Below, one piece after another: positions 51,668 to 60,831 of a stretch of DNA of 64,000 nucleotides. Position 1 is the stretch's first letter; every line of letters begins with the position of its first letter. The stretch is from the NCBI GenBank assembly GCA_905339155.1, contig CAJPFJ010000007.1, positions 30,936 to 94,935 of the forward strand, in the 5' to 3' direction. Under the pieces are notes generated by a model. The model did no database searches. It saw only the letters and a list, made by a program, of their open reading frames with translations, and was not told the DNA's origin. The position numbers and the translations under genes were made by a program. Origin of the DNA: Methanosarcinales archaeon. GTDB taxonomy: Archaea; Halobacteriota; Methanosarcinia; Methanosarcinales; Methanoperedenaceae.

Positions 51668-52747
51668 TTGCCAAGGCAAAAAATTCTGGATATGAGTGTG
51701 GATTGGCTTTCGATTCTTGACGCGCAAAGTAATGTGGATGAGAGCCTGGAGCCAAAACTGGATAAAGGAACACTTGAAAAATTCTACCGTACAATGGTGC
51801 TGACCCGCATGTTTGATGATAAAGCATTGAAGCTTCAGCGCCAGGGGAGGATGCTTACATACGGCTCTTCCCTCGGGCAGGAAGCGACGGCGGTAGGAAG
51901 TGCTTTTGCCATGAAACCCGATGACTGGTTTTTTCCAGCTTTCAGGGAGCACGGTGTCCAGATAGCAAGAGGTATCCCTCTCTCACTTCTTTACATTTAC
52001 TGGATGGGTTCAGAGGACGCAAACCTGACGCTCCCCCCGAAGAACTTTACAGTGGCTATTCCTGTCGCTACCCAGATGCTCCATGCCGTAGGAGCCGCAT
52101 GGGCAGCGAAGCTTAAGAAACAGAATATAGCTTCTGTAGTATATTTCGGGGATGGGGCAACCTCGGAAGGAGATTTTCATGAAAGTATGAATTTTGCGGG
52201 CGTATTCAAGACCCCGACGGTTTTTATCTGCCAGAATAACCAGTATGCTATATCCCTTCCCAGAGAAAAGCAGACTGCATCAAAAACACTTGCACAGAAG
52301 GCTTTAGCATATGGTTTTGAAGGCATCCAGGTTGATGGTAACGATATTCTGGCTGTGTATAGCGTAACTTTAGCCGCACTTGAAAAAGCCAGGTCTGGCG
52401 GTGGTCCCACAATGATAGAGTGCTTCACTTACCGCATGGGTCCTCATACAACATCCGATGATCCCACCAAATACAGACTGGCGGCAGAGGTCGAAGAATG
52501 GAAAAAAAAGGATCCAATAAAACGTCTGCGCATATACCTTGAAAAAAAAGGCATCTGGGATCAGAGCCGCGAAGATGCAATGACAAAAGAAATTACTGAG
52601 CAAATCGAGAAGGCTGTAAATGAGGCTGAAAACTCTAAGCCTGCCGTTGAGAACATGTTCAAGTATGTGTATGCCGAAATGCCCCAACACTTAAAAGAAC
52701 AGATGGATGAACTCCAGGTCTCCATTTCAAAAAAGAAGGGGGAATGA
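51668..52747 (+). CDS. pdhA: 2-oxoacid (pyruvate) dehydrogenase E1 component alpha subunit
   Basis: 359 residues. TPP-binding GDGATSEGDFHESMNFA near 157 and NNQYAISLPR follow the family; GPHTTSDDPTKYR near 260 is the phosphorylation-loop equivalent. It decarboxylates the 2-oxoacid with TPP together with E1 beta. Start is a TTG at 51668 with AGGGTG ahead; an ATG at 51692 is the alternative. Overlaps the beta subunit gene by 4 nt (ATGA). Sequence fits both pyruvate and branched-chain specific E1. Confidence 0.92.
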   Translation: MPRQKILDMSVDWLSILDAQSNVDESLEPKLDKGTLEKFYRTMVLTRMFDDKALKLQRQGRMLTYGSSLGQEATAVGSAFAMKPDDWFFPAFREHGVQIARGIPLSLLYIYWMGSEDANLTLPPKNFTVAIPVATQMLHAVGAAWAAKLKKQNIASVVYFGDGATSEGDFHESMNFAGVFKTPTVFICQNNQYAISLPREKQTASKTLAQKALAYGFEGIQVDGNDILAVYSVTLAALEKARSGGGPTMIECFTYRMGPHTTSDDPTKYRLAAEVEEWKKKDPIKRLRIYLEKKGIWDQSREDAMTKEITEQIEKAVNEAENSKPAVENMFKYVYAEMPQHLKEQMDELQVSISKKKGE

Positions 52748-53721
52748 GTCTGGCTAAACTCAATATGGTACAAGCAATCAACCTTGCGCTGCATGAAGAA
52801 ATGGAAAAGGATCCCACGGTTCTGGTCATGGGCGAGGATGTGGGTGTAGATGGGGGAGTATTCAGGGTCACAGAAGGTCTCCTCGGCAAGTTCGGAAGCG
52901 ACCGCGTAATCGATACGCCCCTTGCAGAGTCCGGGATAGTGGGGACTGCAATAGGAATGGCAGTTTCGGATCTAAAGCCCGTTGCTGAGATACAATTCGA
53001 GGGATTCAGTTATATGACCATTGACCAGCTCGCAGCCCATGCTTCCAGGATCAGGTACCGCTCCCGTGGGACGTACCACTGTCCCATTGTCATCAGGGCG
53101 CCTTATGGAGGGGGTGTAAAGGCACTGGAACACCATTCAGAGGCAGTGGCAACGTTCTTTATCCATATCCCGGGTCTTAAGGTAGTGATACCATCGTCCC
53201 CATATGATGCCAAAGGACTCCTTATTTCCTCTATAAGGGATCCTGACCCTGTTTTCTTTTTTGAGCCCAAAAAACTTTACCGGGCTTTTAAGGAAGAAGT
53301 ACCGGAAGGTGAATACACGGTTCCGCTTGGCGTGGGAAAGAAGCTTACGGAAGGAGGGGATTTGACCCTTATAGCCTGGGGTGCCATGGTCAGGGTGTGC
53401 CAGGAAGCCATGGAGCAGGTCAAAGATCTCAGTGTTGAGCTTATAGACTTGCGCACGCTCTCGCCTCTGGATGACAAGATCATAATAGATTCTGTTAAGA
53501 AAACCGGCAGGGTGGTCATAGTTCACGAGGAGCCGAGGACACTTGGTCCCGGCGCAGAGATCATAGCAAGAATTAATGAAAAAGCTTTCCTTTCCCTTGA
53601 AGCACCGATTAAAAGGGTAACAGGATTCGATGTTCCGGTGCCGTTGCCCAAGCTTGAGGATCACTATCTTCCGGACGCCGCGAAAGTAGCTGATGCAATA
53701 AGAGAGGTTGCGGCTTTTTGA
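52744..53721 (+). CDS. pdhB: 2-oxoacid dehydrogenase E1 component beta subunit
   Basis: 325 residues with the transketolase pyrimidine domain (VLVMGEDVGVDGGVFRVTEGL), PYGGGVKALEHHSEA near 122 and a C-terminal transketolase-C domain (VIVHEEPRTLGPGAEI). Forms the heterotetrameric E1 with the alpha subunit. Coupled to it by a 4-nt overlap, and 9 nt ahead of the E2 gene. Confidence 0.93.
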   Translation: MSLAKLNMVQAINLALHEEMEKDPTVLVMGEDVGVDGGVFRVTEGLLGKFGSDRVIDTPLAESGIVGTAIGMAVSDLKPVAEIQFEGFSYMTIDQLAAHASRIRYRSRGTYHCPIVIRAPYGGGVKALEHHSEAVATFFIHIPGLKVVIPSSPYDAKGLLISSIRDPDPVFFFEPKKLYRAFKEEVPEGEYTVPLGVGKKLTEGGDLTLIAWGAMVRVCQEAMEQVKDLSVELIDLRTLSPLDDKIIIDSVKKTGRVVIVHEEPRTLGPGAEIIARINEKAFLSLEAPIKRVTGFDVPVPLPKLEDHYLPDAAKVADAIREVAAF

Positions 53722-53730
53722 GGTGAATAT

Positions 53731-54969
53731 ATGGTCGATTTGAAATTTCCGGATGTTGGCGAAGGTGTGACTGAAGGCACGATTGTCAAATGGCTGGTAA
53801 AAGAGGGAGAAGAAATCAAGGCTGACCAGGCAATTGCAGAGATCGAGACCGATAAGGCCATAGTTGAAATACCTTCACCGAAAGCAGGGAAGATATTGAA
53901 ACTTGTTGGAAAAGAGGGGGATTTGATAAAAGTCGGCAGCACCCTTGCTTCACTCTCATTACCAGGAGAAGAAGTAAAGGTGCCTGAGGCTAAAGTCAAG
54001 CCTGCAGAGGTTAAACCACCTGAAGATAAGACTTCGGGATTAGAACCGCTTGAAGTTAAATCCCAGGAGCCTGCCCGGATGCCGGGTAGAGTTTTAGCTA
54101 CGCCATCTACAAGGCGCATTGCAAGGGAACTTGGCGTGGATATATCAAAGGTTAAGGGTACAGGGCAGGGGGGAAGAATAACTGATGAAGATGTCAAAAA
54201 AGTCACAGCCCAAACGCCTGAAACCAGGCCGCTTGAGCCTTCTGAACTTGCCCCGGAAATACAAGCACTGGAAGAGAGAATCCCCATAAAAGGTATCAGA
54301 AAGACAATAGGTGAAAGGATGGTTCTCTCCATATTTACGGCTCCGCATGTTGTTTCCATGGATGAGGCAGATGTTACTGAACTTGTCAAACTCCGTGAAA
54401 AAGAAAAAAAAATGGCCGAAGAAAAAGGTATCAAGCTTACTTACCTTGCATTTATTATCAAAGCAGTGACCGTAGCGTTGAAACAGCATCCATACCTGAA
54501 TGCCTCCCTTGATCCGAAGAAAAATGAAATAGTTCTTAAACGATACTACAATATAGGGATAGCAGTAGACACTCCCGAAGGCTTGATGGTCCCTGTTATC
54601 AAAAATGCCGATCATATAAGCATCATGGAACTGGCACAGGTGAGCGAGAAACTCGCGCAAGAAGCAAGGACAAGGAAGATCAAACTTTCGGATTTAAAAG
54701 GAAATACCTTCACGATAACGAATATAGGGAGCATCGGAGGGCTTTTTTCTACGCCCATTATCAATCCTCCTGATGTTGCCATACTCGGCATCCACAGGAT
54801 AAGGGACATGCCTGTTGTATTAGATGGGGAGATAAAGATAAGAAAAATACTTCCTATTGTCCTGTCGTTTGACCACAGGGTGCTGGACGGTGCGCAGGCG
54901 GCAAGGTTCATGAATACCCTGATAGACCACCTGAAAGATCCTGATCTGTTGCTTCTGGACGTGGAATAA
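53731..54969 (+). CDS. pdhC: Dihydrolipoamide acyltransferase (E2)
   Basis: 412 residues: an N-terminal lipoyl domain with the modified Lys at about 42 (ETDKAIVEIP), a Pro/Glu-rich linker, a peripheral subunit-binding domain (ATPSTRRIARELGVDISKVKG), and a C-terminal catalytic domain with FDHRVLDGAQAARF carrying the H-x-x-x-D-G active site. It forms the core of the complex. A GAGGTGA SD precedes the start; E3 begins directly after its stop. One lipoyl domain only. Confidence 0.93.
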   Translation: MVDLKFPDVGEGVTEGTIVKWLVKEGEEIKADQAIAEIETDKAIVEIPSPKAGKILKLVGKEGDLIKVGSTLASLSLPGEEVKVPEAKVKPAEVKPPEDKTSGLEPLEVKSQEPARMPGRVLATPSTRRIARELGVDISKVKGTGQGGRITDEDVKKVTAQTPETRPLEPSELAPEIQALEERIPIKGIRKTIGERMVLSIFTAPHVVSMDEADVTELVKLREKEKKMAEEKGIKLTYLAFIIKAVTVALKQHPYLNASLDPKKNEIVLKRYYNIGIAVDTPEGLMVPVIKNADHISIMELAQVSEKLAQEARTRKIKLSDLKGNTFTITNIGSIGGLFSTPIINPPDVAILGIHRIRDMPVVLDGEIKIRKILPIVLSFDHRVLDGAQAARFMNTLIDHLKDPDLLLLDVE

Positions 54970-56376
54970 ATGGTAATGGGAGATATCGTCACGGGCTGCG
55001 ACGTTCTTGTAGTTGGCGGGGGGCCTGGTGGATATACCGCTGCCATCAGGGCATCGCAACTTGGAAAGGATGTGATACTGGTGGATAAATATGACCCTGG
55101 CGGCACATGTGTTTACCGTGGCTGCATTCCTTCAAAAACTTTAATTCATGCGGCCAATTTCATTTATGATATAAAGAATCCGGGAAACACGGGGATAAAG
55201 GGTTCTGTCGAATTTGATATTAAAAAGATCCAGCAGTGGAAGTACGAAGTTATAAAAAAGCTAAGGGACGGCATAGGAAACCTTTGCAGGAAATATGGGG
55301 TGCAGGTGGTAAAAGGAGAAGCATATTTTGAGTCATCTAGCAGGGCAAGGATAACCTCCCATGATGGAACTTCCTCTACCTTTGAATTTGAAAATGCAAT
55401 AATCGCTACAGGTTCGCATCCGCATGAGTTCCCGGGATTTCCTTTTGACGGCAAACTTATTATAAATTCCAATGAAGCTCTTGGCCTTATGAAGGTACCT
55501 GAGGAATTGGTGATACTGGGGGCAGGTTATATCAGCATTGAACTGGGGACAATGTTTGCCAAGTTTGGAACTAAAGTAAAAATCGTGCAGCGTTCTTCCC
55601 GGATTCTTTCACAGTTCGATAAAGAACTGGTTGAATTGGTAAGCCAGAAAATGAAAACGCTGGGTATAGAGATATATTATAATTATACGCCGCAGAAGTT
55701 GAGCACAGAAAATAATAAAGCCGTGATAACGATTGTCGACAATAAAGGAAAGGAAACGCAACTTAAAGCTGATAGAATACTTGCAGCCGTGGGTGTAAAA
55801 CCGAACATCGGGAACCTGGGCCTTGAGAATACAAGGATTGAACTGGATGATAAAGGTTTTATCAAGGTGGATGAAAAACGAAAGACAAACGATCCAAAAA
55901 TATTTGCGGTGGGTGATGTTGCCGGACCGCCATTCATCACCAATAAAGCTTTCAGGGAAGGCAAAGTTGCAGCAGAAGTGATAGCGGGTAGCCTGAGTGC
56001 CTTTGATAACAGGGCAATACCGCTGACTATATTTTCAGACCCCGAAATAGCTACCGTCGGACTGGATGAAGAAAGTGCGAAAAAAAGCGGTTTCGAAATA
56101 AAAACAGGCAAGTTTCCTTTTCGTGCATCGGGAAGTGCCCTGATAATGGACAGAACAGAAGGCTTTGTGAAAGTGGTGGCAAAAACAGATGGAGAGATTC
56201 TTGGTATACATATAGTCGGGGCAAACGCATCATTGCTGATAAGTGAGGCATCGCATTCCATAGAGATGGCTGCTTTTTTGGAGGATCTGGCAGGGACGAT
56301 ACACCCGCATCCGACTCTTCCTGAAGCGCTTGCTGAGGCGGCAGAAGCAGCGCTGGGGAAGGTTATTAATATATGA
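54970..56376 (+). CDS. lpdA: Dihydrolipoamide dehydrogenase (E3)
   Basis: 468 residues of the disulfide oxidoreductase family. FAD motif DVLVVGGGPGGYTAAIRA, redox-active GGTCVYRGCIPSKT, NAD motif VILGAGYISIELGTMFA and the C-terminal active-site HPHPTLPEALAEA are all present. It reoxidises dihydrolipoyl-E2 to make NADH. The start lies immediately after the E2 stop, so E1a, E1b, E2 and E3 are a complete operon. Confidence 0.94.
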   Translation: MVMGDIVTGCDVLVVGGGPGGYTAAIRASQLGKDVILVDKYDPGGTCVYRGCIPSKTLIHAANFIYDIKNPGNTGIKGSVEFDIKKIQQWKYEVIKKLRDGIGNLCRKYGVQVVKGEAYFESSSRARITSHDGTSSTFEFENAIIATGSHPHEFPGFPFDGKLIINSNEALGLMKVPEELVILGAGYISIELGTMFAKFGTKVKIVQRSSRILSQFDKELVELVSQKMKTLGIEIYYNYTPQKLSTENNKAVITIVDNKGKETQLKADRILAAVGVKPNIGNLGLENTRIELDDKGFIKVDEKRKTNDPKIFAVGDVAGPPFITNKAFREGKVAAEVIAGSLSAFDNRAIPLTIFSDPEIATVGLDEESAKKSGFEIKTGKFPFRASGSALIMDRTEGFVKVVAKTDGEILGIHIVGANASLLISEASHSIEMAAFLEDLAGTIHPHPTLPEALAEAAEAALGKVINI

Positions 56377-56391
56377 TTGAAAAATACCTGA

Positions 56392-56730
56392 TTAGGCCAG
56401 TCGAGTTCTAAATCCCCATATGATCAAAAAAATCCCAATAACCGTAAGCGCCCAGAACAATATTCTCTGAGATTTCTCTGATATCCCGAAATCGATAACA
56501 AAAACACGAAAACCATTAAGCGCATGAGGGATCACGAGTATTAATAATATCAATATGGAGAGACTACCCGGTAAAAAAAGCGTATTAATCAAGAAATCAA
56601 ATGGCGTCTTCACACCAGGAAAATGAACCCACCAGACATGGATGAACAGGTAAATTACAAGCAGAAGTCCCGTAACGCGCTGGAGCAGCCATGCCCACAT
56701 ACCTGTGCCGTAAGCTCTTTGTTTATCCAT
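56392..56730 (-). CDS. sdhC: Succinate dehydrogenase/fumarate reductase cytochrome b subunit
   Basis: 112 residues from the ATG at 56730 (MDKQRAYGTGMWAWLLQR); the longer upstream frame overlaps sdhB and is unlikely. Three membrane helices with GLLLVIYLFIHVWW and IPHALNGFRVFVID, whose His residues are candidate heme b ligands. It anchors the SdhAB head and passes electrons to a quinone such as methanophenazine or menaquinone. It starts 2 nt after sdhB. No SdhD follows. Confidence 0.8.
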   Translation of the reverse strand: MDKQRAYGTGMWAWLLQRVTGLLLVIYLFIHVWWVHFPGVKTPFDFLINTLFLPGSLSILILLILVIPHALNGFRVFVIDFGISEKSQRILFWALTVIGIFLIIWGFRTRLA

Positions 56731-56732
56731 AG

Positions 56733-57491
56733 TTACCTCAATATGTTCTTTATTCTCTGCAATATTATTTTTCTTGTAAGTCCTGTAATAGCATTTGTGG
56801 GTGGCACCTGTTTGGGACAGACTTCGACACACCTGTAAACGTGGTCGCACGCCCAGACACCGTTTGTAAAGTCCACTCTTGAAAGCATTATTTCACGACC
56901 CGGGAATCTTGGGTCCGTATAGAACCGCCATGCTTTTGCAAGCGCGGCAGGACCCATATAATCTTTATCTCTTGCAGAAACAGGACATGACCCGTAACAA
57001 AGACCGCAAAGGATACAGGAGGCATATTTATCAATTTTTTTTGTAGCCTCCTGCGACATCAGGTTAATTTCCGGATTTGTGTTTTCAATATCGAACCATG
57101 GTTTTATTGATTCATAATGTTTGAAAAAAGGTTTCATATCAACGATCAGGTCTTTGATCAAAGAAAGGTTCGGTAAGGGTTCTACCAGGATTTCATCGCC
57201 AGTTTTAAATTCCGGTTTTGCAAGAGGGCCGTATGGTGACACCGTTAGCACTTTCTCACCAACAATTTCAGATACCTGGGTACGGCATGCAAGCCGCTGC
57301 TTTTTGTTTATCAGCATGGCGCATGATCCGCATACTGCTCCGCGGCATGAATACCGGAATGCCAGGGTGCCATCATTTTCATCCTGTATCTGGAAAAGCG
57401 CCTCCAGCACTGACATGTGAGGCTTTGGCTTTATTTCAAACATGTCAAATTTAGAGTTTTTTCCATCAAATCTCTTGATTTTAAATTTCAT
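56733..57491 (-). CDS. sdhB: Succinate dehydrogenase/fumarate reductase iron-sulfur subunit
   Basis: 252 residues. [2Fe-2S] motif RYSCRGAVCGSCAM and LACRT, [4Fe-4S] motif CILCGLCYGSCPVS, and [3Fe-4S] motif CDHVYRCVEVCPKQVPP, in canonical order. It links the flavoprotein SdhA to the membrane subunit. In this locus it is followed by sdhC but not preceded by sdhA, so the flavoprotein must be encoded elsewhere. Convergent with the E3 gene, which ends 357 nt away. Confidence 0.92.
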   Translation of the reverse strand: MKFKIKRFDGKNSKFDMFEIKPKPHMSVLEALFQIQDENDGTLAFRYSCRGAVCGSCAMLINKKQRLACRTQVSEIVGEKVLTVSPYGPLAKPEFKTGDEILVEPLPNLSLIKDLIVDMKPFFKHYESIKPWFDIENTNPEINLMSQEATKKIDKYASCILCGLCYGSCPVSARDKDYMGPAALAKAWRFYTDPRFPGREIMLSRVDFTNGVWACDHVYRCVEVCPKQVPPTNAITGLTRKIILQRIKNILR

Positions 57492-57651
57492 GAATTCCCC
57501 ATTACCAGAATACCATGTATAGCTATTATTTGAGTAAATATTAATAGTTTGTTTTGTAGCAGTTCATCCTGATGTCCAATCTATTTTTTTAATTTCATTC
57601 TAATTTTCATCCCAGATAGTTTCTTAAATCAATACATTGTTAACCATACCA

Positions 57652-58053
57652 ATGATTCTTGATTACAAAGATATTGCAGAATATATCATTAATAATTACA
57701 GGAATAAAGTCGTGGAAGTGGGGATTGGAAGCCTTCCCCAGGTTGCTCTTCTCCTGAAGGATAAACTGGATGTAGTGGTTACAGATGTCCATGAACAGAA
57801 ATATGCGGGTGTAAGATTTTGCAGGGATGACATCTTTAAACCGGATATGGGAATATACAGGAATGCGTCCCTTATTTATGCTATTAGACCTCCCATTGAT
57901 CTCCAGGATGCGATCGCAGCAATTGCCAGGGAAGTTGGGGCTGATCTTATCATACGGCCATTCGGGAACGAAAAAGCAGATTTGATAAAGTATTTTAAAG
58001 AGTATTCCCTGGTGAATCATAAAAAGGCAAGATTTTATTTGTACAGGTCCTGA
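57652..58053 (+). CDS. UPF0146 family protein
   Basis: 133 residues from ATG 57652 (MILDYKDIAEYIINNY); a TTG 15 nt upstream is less likely. It has a Rossmann-like methyltransferase core (VVEVGIGSLPQVALLLKD, VVVTDVHEQ) typical of the archaeal UPF0146 family, whose role is unknown. Monocistronic, divergent from sdhB. Confidence 0.8.
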   Translation: MILDYKDIAEYIINNYRNKVVEVGIGSLPQVALLLKDKLDVVVTDVHEQKYAGVRFCRDDIFKPDMGIYRNASLIYAIRPPIDLQDAIAAIAREVGADLIIRPFGNEKADLIKYFKEYSLVNHKKARFYLYRS

Positions 58054-58183
58054 TCCGGGCAATCCTGATCCCGAATAATATTCACACCTTTATCACAAAT
58101 CCATTTATAAACTCATAATAATATCAGATTCATATTTCATTTCAAAATAATGATGTTGAAATTTTAGAATAAATGGTAATAAA

Positions 58184-59977
58184 ATGAGAATAAGATATAA
58201 ATTGATCTTAGCGTTTATTATAATCTCATTATTAGTAGGTTTAGTAGGAATTATTGGACTATACGCCAATAATCGTGTTGTAACGTCCTATGAAATAGGA
58301 GAAGAACATTTCGGAAGCATAATAGAAGCATCTAATGAAGTGAGCAGCTATGCAAAAAGGGCAGAAGGTCACACGTTTTTATTCTTAACATTGCATAACG
58401 AAAGTGACCGCAAGAAACTTTTTCAGAGGATCGCCTCTTTAAGAGAACAAACAGCAATTATGGAAGGCAAAGTAAAAAATCCGGATGCTATAAAGATAAT
58501 AAGCGATACAAAGTCCAAAACCGATGAGCTGCAATCTATTACAGATTCGCTGTTTAAACTTTACGATAATGAAATAAAAACAACGGGAGAATTTGATTTT
58601 AAAAAGCACGAAGAATTGATACGAAAGCTCGATGCTGTTTCTGCTGCCATCCGTCAAAATGGCCTTGAACTGGGAAAAATTGAAATTGATCTTCAAAATA
58701 AACATAATCTACAGGCAAAACATGAGGCTTCTTCTCTTTATAATTTAATTTTCATAATCAGCGGGATTGCTATTTTTTTCGCATTGATCATTGGAAGAAT
58801 AATTGATAAAAATATCTCAAACCCCATTAATAAACTCAGGGATATAGCTGTCAAGATAGGAAAAGGTTATCTTGACATGAAAATCGATATTAAATCAAAC
58901 GATGAAATTGGTGAGCTTTCAAATGAATTCAATGGAATGGTACAAAAATTGAAGAAATCAAATGAAGAAATAATTTCATCCAAAGAATATACAGACAATA
59001 TTATTAAATCCATGAAAGACAGCCTGATCGTTGTCTCACAAGATGGTATTATCAAAAGAGCAAACAACGCCACAATTTTGCTACTTGGGTTTACAGAACA
59101 AGAGATCATCGGCCAGCCAATTAACAAAATTATCCCGGATGGAGATAAATTGCTCCTCAATAATATGAAGTGTGATATCGACAAAAAGAGAATTCCTCCA
59201 GGTGAAGAAACATCTTTCATTTCAAAAGGCCAAAAAAAAATAGATATCATTTTTTCTGCTTCTATAATGTATGATAAATATGGGAATATCCAGGACATAG
59301 TCTGTGTGGCACAGGATATTACAGAGCGCAAGCGATCAGAGAAGATAGTTGAAGACTCTCTCCATGATAAAGAAGTACTTTTGCGGGAAATCCATCATCG
59401 TGTCAAAAACAACATGCAGATAATTTCCAGTCTGTTATCTCATCAAATGGAAAATATCAACGATAATAAGATCAAAGATATATTCGCACAAAGCCAGAAC
59501 CGGATATTATCAATGGCTCTTGTCCATGAAAAACTCTACCAATCCTCTGATCTGAGGAATATTGATTTCAAAGAATATATAAATGATTTAGCAGAAAACT
59601 TATTTGAATCCTATAGAAATTCAGAAAACATAAAAATAAATATTAATGTCAAAGACATATTTTTGGATATTGATCTTGCAATTCCAACGGGATTGATAAT
59701 AAATGAATTGATCACTAATTCATTAAAATATGCATTTCCCGGTAGTATGAAAGGCGAGATCAATATATCATTCAGATCAACAGATGAAAACTTATTTGAA
59801 CTTGTAATAGGTGATAATGGTATTGGTTTTCCGAAAGACCTGGATTTTCGAAAAACCAAATCGCTGGGTTTACATCTTGTAACCATACTTGCAGAAAAAC
59901 AACTCCATGGTAGTATCGATATTAATCGCAATAAAGGAACAGAATTCCAAATTAAATTCTATGGAATAAAATCATGA
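58184..59977 (+). CDS. Membrane sensor histidine kinase (HAMP-PAS-HisKA_2)
   Basis: 597 residues: membrane helix (7-27), four-helix-like extracellular sensor (30-185), second helix (186-206), HAMP (207-260), PAS (about 275-385), HisKA_2 dimerisation domain with REIHHRVKNNMQII (phospho-His near 404) and HATPase with GDNGIGFP. The HWE/HisKA_2 pattern is common in archaeal sensors. No adjacent response regulator is seen, so its partner is elsewhere. Ends 35 nt before a convergent gene. Confidence 0.88.
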   Translation: MRIRYKLILAFIIISLLVGLVGIIGLYANNRVVTSYEIGEEHFGSIIEASNEVSSYAKRAEGHTFLFLTLHNESDRKKLFQRIASLREQTAIMEGKVKNPDAIKIISDTKSKTDELQSITDSLFKLYDNEIKTTGEFDFKKHEELIRKLDAVSAAIRQNGLELGKIEIDLQNKHNLQAKHEASSLYNLIFIISGIAIFFALIIGRIIDKNISNPINKLRDIAVKIGKGYLDMKIDIKSNDEIGELSNEFNGMVQKLKKSNEEIISSKEYTDNIIKSMKDSLIVVSQDGIIKRANNATILLLGFTEQEIIGQPINKIIPDGDKLLLNNMKCDIDKKRIPPGEETSFISKGQKKIDIIFSASIMYDKYGNIQDIVCVAQDITERKRSEKIVEDSLHDKEVLLREIHHRVKNNMQIISSLLSHQMENINDNKIKDIFAQSQNRILSMALVHEKLYQSSDLRNIDFKEYINDLAENLFESYRNSENIKININVKDIFLDIDLAIPTGLIINELITNSLKYAFPGSMKGEINISFRSTDENLFELVIGDNGIGFPKDLDFRKTKSLGLHLVTILAEKQLHGSIDINRNKGTEFQIKFYGIKS

Positions 59978-60012
59978 CATTGAACGCAAATAGCAGGAGC
60001 ACAGGATTAAAA

Positions 60013-60831
60013 CTACAAATTCTTTCTTACTTTAAAAACATATATTATTACAATAAAAATAATTCCGATCCCGATAATACTCCATTCTCTTATTTGTTTA
60101 GAAATCCCGGATGCCGGTTCTGTAATATTTTCATTTATTTCAGTAGATATGATTTCTGTTTTATTCATCACTGGAGAATTATTCATCACTGGAGAAGTAA
60201 CGATGTATGAAGTATTTTTTGTAATATTGATCGTGATCTGTCCTCTTTTATTAGATAAATTTGAAAAATACCCGGTAACCTCAGTATTCTTATCGATATT
60301 CTTCGTTTCATTGTCCATGCCTGAAATATCCGCAACATCGATGCCCTGGGGCAGAATTATTGTTACAGGGGATTTTGGTTCCCCAAGGAACCAGACACTA
60401 CTTGCGTTATAAATGCTTTCTTTCAATCTGTAAGTGACGATATACCTGTTCTCAACAGTATCCGGAACCTGGGTTTTTCCGATAATTGACTGTGATAATG
60501 CAGATTCAACATCCATCATTTCTATACCCGATGTCTCATTATTTATCCTGATATCAAGTTCATTTTCTATAGCGCTTTTGAACCTTTTGCGCTCTTCCTT
60601 ATCAGCTTTCAGGACTTCCCATGCATTAACAAAACTGTCATTATTCCCCATCCCTGTGTCAATTCTCGTCTTATATCCTATGGAATCCATACCTGTATAA
60701 ATCTCGTTATAACCCCATGTAACATTATATTCACTTACTGTTATATTATTTATCCATTGAGTTTGTGCGGCAGCTAGATCTGTTATGGCAAAAAGAAGAA
60801 TTATAGATAAAAATAACCGCAATATTTTCAT
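60013..60831 (-). CDS. Uncharacterised secreted protein with C-terminal membrane anchor
   Basis: 272 residues from ATG 60831, which overlaps the aminopeptidase stop as ATGA; an in-frame ATG 18 nt upstream is deeper in that gene. Signal peptide (LRLFLSIILLFAITDLAAA), an extracellular region with several N-x-T/S sequons, and a membrane helix with KVRKNL at the end. I do not recognise the family. Coupling to the aminopeptidase gene is notable. Confidence 0.6.
   Translation of the reverse strand: MKILRLFLSIILLFAITDLAAAQTQWINNITVSEYNVTWGYNEIYTGMDSIGYKTRIDTGMGNNDSFVNAWEVLKADKEERKRFKSAIENELDIRINNETSGIEMMDVESALSQSIIGKTQVPDTVENRYIVTYRLKESIYNASSVWFLGEPKSPVTIILPQGIDVADISGMDNETKNIDKNTEVTGYFSNLSNKRGQITINITKNTSYIVTSPVMNNSPVMNKTEIISTEINENITEPASGISKQIREWSIIGIGIIFIVIIYVFKVRKNL

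Noticed and set aside
56731..56850. N-terminal extension of SdhC
   Set aside because: It lies inside sdhB in another frame; the family starts near MDKQRAYG.
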